This document shows, in pieces, positions 59,869 to 64,000 of a DNA stretch of 64,000 bases. Both the position numbers and the translations under genes were made by a program. The notes below the pieces were generated by a model. The model saw nothing but the letters and a program-made list of their open reading frames with translations, had not been told where the DNA came from and searched no databases. Source of the stretch: Atherinomorus stipes. Its lineage: Eukaryota; Chordata; Actinopteri; Atheriniformes; Atherinidae. The stretch is taken from positions 79,501 through 143,500 of the forward strand of contig JALJCO010007139.1 of NCBI GenBank assembly GCA_023101725.1, written 5' to 3'. Within the stretch, counting starts at the first letter, position 1; the number at the start of each line of letters is the position of its first letter.

Positions 59869-60690
59869 AAAGCAAAATACTGATTGTTTTCAATTTCTAT
59901 TACTGTGTCTTTTGGAAACTACTGCATCAGACCTGATTAATTCAGGAATATTGAGGTCACCAAACTCACTCTCTTTGTAAATATTTGGGCTTCATCTTAA
60001 ACTGTATTCACACTGAAATCACTTGACAAAGAATTGTTTATTGTCCAAAAGCTTGCTTATAATTTATTTTCTTGCCACACATCCACAATAATCCTGCATC
60101 CAGATTCTGAACAGATGATACTAAAAAAAAAAGAGAGAAACTACATCTTGCAATGATATTTGTAAAATGCAATTCATGAGTATTTGTGAGCTGTTCATCT
60201 ATAATCATCCTTTCTTTAATAAATTGGAATTTTTTTGACTAGCTTTAGCCTACGTGGGTAATACTGAGAATTTACACCGTTTACTCACTCATTTTTGTTT
60301 TCTGTTCCATGAGAATATCTAGCAGGACTTGGGAGCCATTAATAACTACAAATAGCAGCAAATCAATTGATTATCTCACCTTTTCTGATTTCTGCAAGTT
60401 CTTAGGGAGTCAAAGAGTGAAAACTTGACATTATATTAGTCTTTGGTGGTTAGGCTACAGTCAGTTTTTTCTGCAAATGTCTTTCTCAAGGGGACCAAAC
60501 TGGTCTTAAAAAATACTTAACATCCAATAACTCAAATTACATTTCACTGACAAAAATCAGCAACTTTTCACCCTTAAAGATGAACTTCCAGTTATCATAC
60601 AGTATCATGTAAACCAGTGCCACCGCAAGGAGATGGAGATGGCTGAAGAAGTGTGAACATTGCAAGAAATACCGAGACAAGGGATTGTGT

Positions 60691-60997
60691 TTTATTCTTC
60701 AATTCGACATCTGTCGGGACAGTGACAGAGCATTAAGTTGAAAAGTGGGGGGAGGGTGGGGAAGGACAGTAAGGATGGAGTTGTTTGAGACTTTGGAGTG
60801 CTTGTGTTTGTGTGTGTGCAGATGTAAGTATGTGTCAGTTTAGTGCCCTCTGCTTCAGAGAGAATGATGTGACAGCAAAAGGGCGGGGAAGGTTATGGCC
60901 ACAGGGAGAAGATGGAGCACCAGGCTCCTTTTGTTGTTCTTTGCTCTTGGTTGTGTCACTAGTCCAGCTGTTAACTGCAGGTCATTGGAGTGAGACA
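60691..60997 (-). other. ppp1r13b: ppp1r13b 3'UTR candidate
   Basis: It follows the stop at 60998. A minus-strand AATAAA at 60691-60696 would give a 3'UTR of about 300 nt. A later signal cannot be excluded. Confidence 0.4.
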
Positions 60998-63900
60998 CTA
61001 CGCCAGGGAGCGCTGACGAGGTTTGATTCTAGGATAGAGCTGCAATAGAAAACAGACAGAGAAGGCATGTTTGATTAATTCAATTTGCTCATGTTTGCCA
61101 TGTAGTTTGAGAAAAAAAAAAAGAAGAGACATTTCAGCATTTGCTATTCATTCACTGGGCTGCACGGTGGTGTGGTGGGTAGTACTGTGGCTACAAAGCA
61201 AGAAGGTCACTGGTTTGAACCCCAGCTGGGGAGAGGTTTGACCAGTGACCTTTCTTTGTGGAGTTTGCATGTTCTCCCTGTGTATGCGTGGGTTCTCTCA
61301 GGCTTCCTCCCACAATCTTAAAACATGTATATTAGGTAAACAAGTCCCCCTAAAAGTGGGACTGCCTGAAAAAATAAAGGAAAGAAAATTTTTTTAAAAA
61401 AAAAAATTATTTATTTATTATTTAAAAAATTATAATAAATAAAAAAATAATATTTTTAATAAAAATTTTCTAAATCCGAGTCCTGCCTTCTTGTGCTTTT
61501 CTTCAATAGTAGTGTCATGCTTGGTCTGCACCCTTGAAGCCCTGCTTAGTTTAGGATGCAGCAGATGGTACGGACTGAAACCGCCAATCCACATCGGTCC
61601 AGGTCAGCTTGAGGCTTTAACTCTTCTTGCATTGTGTTGACTGAATAATCAACGACGACCTTCGCATAATTCTTCTTTCCCTCACACCCTTGAAGAACCA
61701 TAAATGTTTCACGGTTGTGAAACATTTTTGATCCAACTTTTAAAACTGAGATTTTAAGATCTTTGGTTATTGTCTTGTGGCTTCTGAGACACAACTCTTC
61801 AAATCAGTAAAACTACCAATCAACAATGCCTTTACTTCCAATTATCAGTCAGCTGTGTGTCGTTTTAGCAAACTAACCAATTAATACACTTAAAAGTTTC
61901 TGCAAAAATGTCATCAGATGAAATAAACCAGACCACTGGAACAGAAAAAAACCAAAAACAAAACATATGTTGACTCACTAAATTAAAACACACGTTTTAA
62001 TGTCCTTACCCCAAGCAGGTTGCGGGGCACATAGCCCTCATTGTCCTCAAGTCGTGCCCACCACCAATCTGTTTCACTGTCGTCCTGCCGCCGCAAAATG
62101 GTGATGGCGTCACCCTCCCTAAAAGACAGCTCATCTGGATTCTGGGCTTCATGGTCCCAGAGAGCATACACTGTCCCCTTGTTCATTACACCCAACTTCT
62201 CCTGAACACCTGCACAAAAGAGTGAAAACAGCCATTCAAAAAAAAATAAAAATAAAATAAATCTAAATGGATCAAATGTGCCTTTTTTGTAAATCATTTA
62301 ATAAAACCAAGGCTTTTTCCATGTAACTAAAAACTACCTCAATCAGAGGGACTCATTCGTGCTTCTCACCATATAGAAACTGGGAACACTGGATATAGCC
62401 CTCTTCCATCTCCTCACATTTATCTGCTGCCGTCTCCACATCACTGATCGTGCTGGCAAAGATAGCGGCTCCTGATTCAACCAACAACTTGCAGAGATGA
62501 ACACTGTTGCAGGAAGCAGCGCAGTGAAGAGGAGTCCTGCTCGGGCAGACACAATCAGGAAAAGAAACACGTGCAGTAAATGGAAAAAGATACGACACAA
62601 GACATCATTCAGTGCTCATGTGTCAGATAACTTAAGACTCACCATCCGTCACTGTCTGCAGCATTGACGTTCACACCAAAATCCAGCAGGAACTTGACTA
62701 TGTGATGGTGCCCTGCACACACTGCGTTGTGCAGTGGTGTAATGCCTTCATCATTAGGAGTGCTGGGGTTTTCCACCTGGTAAAATGAAGAACAACGATG
62801 AAAAGATGAATAATGGTGCTTCATGCAAGTATAAATTGCACCTAGACATATACAGCAATAGCATACCTCATAGATGATCCTCTGAACCAGATCAAACTCT
62901 CCCTCCAACGAAGCATCAAGCAGCAGGGCCAAAGGATTAAACTTTACTCTGAAGCCATGACCAGTACGCTCTGAGTTGGGTTTTTTAAGGTTTGTGCGCT
63001 TCTCCTTTAACGAAGTAAGAAAGCATTAGTTAAGCCCTAATTTATTGAATGCAACAAAAATCTGTTTGCATTAATCTCTCACCAGTTGTTGCGAGACCAC
63101 CATGCCACTCTCCTCCGGAGTACTGACCTCCAGCACAGGGCTGGGCAAAGACACCTCAGAGCCTCCAAGGTTGTTATTGTTGTCGTCATCGTCGTCTTCT
63201 GGTCCCTCTGCCTGGGCGGGATCTGCAAGTCCTTCTGGTTGTGAGGGCCCTGGCTCGTTGTCATTGGCATCAGTTGTGGCAGGTGGAGCCTCAGAGCCCA
63301 GTTCCTCTTCCCCTGCTGATGGTGGTAGCGCCATCTCAGAGAGGAGGTTGCCGTTGTCTGTATCAGCCAGAGAATCACCTCCCAAATACCCAGGAGGGTT
63401 GGCTGGTTGATAAAATGGTGTTCCATTACCTGCACCATTACCCCCTGCTGATCCACCAACACCATTCCCCTCTATACCTCCTGCCAGAGTGTTGAATCTC
63501 TGGTACAGCAGTTTCTGGATGTTGGGTCCACTGGGACCCTCTGGTTCTGTGATAGAACTGCGCTTCTTGAGCGGCCTTGGAGCGTTGGCCAGCTTTTTAC
63601 GGAGCACTTCGAGGTCTGCATCACTTTGGTAGCGCAGTGGAGAATGTACCATAGGCGTTAGTTTTGTTGGGCTGAGAGGACGTGGGATGTTCTCCACACT
63701 GGGGGGAGGCGCTGATGGCTCCAGGTGCTGGAAGCTCTCATGATCATCAAATTCTCCATCTACAGCATCCTCAATGCCAGCCTGGCCTAGAAGCAATGGG
63801 AAGGCCCCTCCTGCCTGACTGAAAGGCAGAGGCGAGGGAGGTGTTGAGCTGGAGGGGAGAACAGGCTTCCCGTACACTGGAAACAAACAGACACCAGGTA

Positions 63901-64000
63901 TTAAAGTTCAATTTACGAGTCAGTGATGCTTAAGATTAATCACACAATCACTCAAAGCTCTTACCTGCTTTAACAGCAGGCTTGGGTGGCTGGCTTTTCG
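60998..64000 (-). CDS. ppp1r13b: ASPP1 (p53/PP1-binding protein), 3' half
   Basis: ASPP1 binds p53-family proteins and protein phosphatase 1 and promotes p53-driven apoptosis. Exons read are 64000-63965 (cut by the window edge), 63876-63083, 63004-62867, 62776-62643, 62536-62370, 62209-62010 and 61039-60998, with matching phases and GT-AG borders. In order they encode a proline-rich segment ('[11 protein letters not shown]', '[11 protein letters not shown]'), a long acidic disordered stretch, the PP1-docking motif RVKF in '[18 protein letters not shown]', ankyrin repeats ('[20 protein letters not shown]', '[13 protein letters not shown]', '[11 protein letters not shown]'), then an SH3 domain ('[20 protein letters not shown]', 'WWWARL', 'GYVPRNLLG') and the C-terminus '[13 protein letters not shown]' in a 14-codon last exon. 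'[15 protein letters not shown]' is nearer ASPP1 than ASPP2. The N-terminal half lies beyond the window. The teleost a/b copy is undecided. Confidence 0.93.
61156..61365 (+). mobile_element. SINE-like fish repeat with tRNA-type head, copy 2 (truncated)
   Basis: Same family and orientation as 54911-55292: GGGCTGCACGGTGGTGTGGT, B-box-like GGTTTGAACCCC, then 'GGAGTTTGCATGTTCTCCC'. It loses similarity after the 'CTAAAAGTGGGACTG' part. It lies in the last intron of ppp1r13b. Confidence 0.65.
61376..61472. repeat. A/T-only low-complexity tract
   Basis: Almost a hundred bases of A and T following the truncated SINE-like repeat, in the last intron of ppp1r13b. Possibly a degraded tail with expansion. 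Confidence 0.85.

Larger units (their letters stand above)
51840..60680. other. Intergenic region rich in transposon remnants
   Basis: This lies between the presumed daam1 promoter and the 3' end of ppp1r13b. No host gene was recognised. It contains, in order, a Harbinger derivative, a LINE 3' end, a SINE-like repeat, a TTAA-flanked MITE, two hAT MITEs, tRNA-like repeats and A/T tracts, listed separately. Parts not listed (for example 53.9-54.9 and 58.3-59.7 kb) show nothing identifiable except a short 'ATACTTTATTAATCCCCAAG' fragment at 58567, of a kind common in fish repeats. Confidence 0.7.

Noticed and set aside
1..64000. CRISPR arrays, operons, prophage or bacterial defence systems
   Set aside because: Introns, vertebrate genes and fish transposons show a eukaryotic genome; no regularly spaced repeat array was seen.

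Overview
The window is nuclear DNA of a ray-finned (teleost) fish. Genes are split by GT-AG introns, the proteins are vertebrate, and the spaces between them hold a typical fish transposon load: hAT, Tc1/mariner and Harbinger derivatives, a TTAA-flanked MITE, L2/Jockey-like LINE remnants and tRNA-headed SINE-like repeats. All exon boundaries below were read by eye from splice signals and reading-frame continuity.

Layout, left to right. (1) 1-1.2 kb, minus: a two-exon THAP zinc-finger gene with a transposase-type helix-turn-helix, truncated before the DDE core or running off the left edge. It appears to share a roughly 110-bp head-to-head promoter with the next gene. (2) 1.3-5.7 kb, plus: l3hypdh, trans-L-3-hydroxyproline dehydratase, with one untranslated and five coding exons. 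One extra A in coding exon 2 breaks an otherwise perfect reading frame. (3) 6.3-25.3 kb, minus: the complete coding part of daam1, a Diaphanous-related formin. I resolve 25 coding exons totalling 3249 nt (1082 aa) with every phase consistent, including a 30-nt microexon in the FH2 linker. (4) 25.3-51.7 kb: a long 5'UTR intron of daam1 without convincing protein-coding genes. It holds a dead LINE, several repeats and three RFX X-box-like motifs. A likely non-coding first exon and promoter with a perfect NRF1 palindrome lies at 51.67-51.83 kb. (5) 51.9-60.6 kb: an intergenic graveyard of transposon derivatives. (6) 60.7-64 kb, minus: the 3' half of ppp1r13b (ASPP1), with proline-rich segment, RVKF PP1 motif, ankyrin repeats and SH3 domain; its 5' part lies beyond the right edge.

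The genes are not an operon and have separate jobs: hydroxyproline breakdown, actin assembly downstream of Wnt/planar cell polarity, and p53/PP1 regulation. From memory, DAAM1 and L3HYPDH are also neighbours in the human genome (14q23), while PPP1R13B lies elsewhere on chromosome 14, so the left half is conserved linkage and the daam1/ppp1r13b neighbourhood may be fish-specific. I cannot decide between teleost a and b paralogues. I did not find a previously undescribed multi-gene system. The most useful leads are the l3hypdh frameshift, the daam1 microexon, the X-box cluster in intron 1 and the daam1 promoter region.
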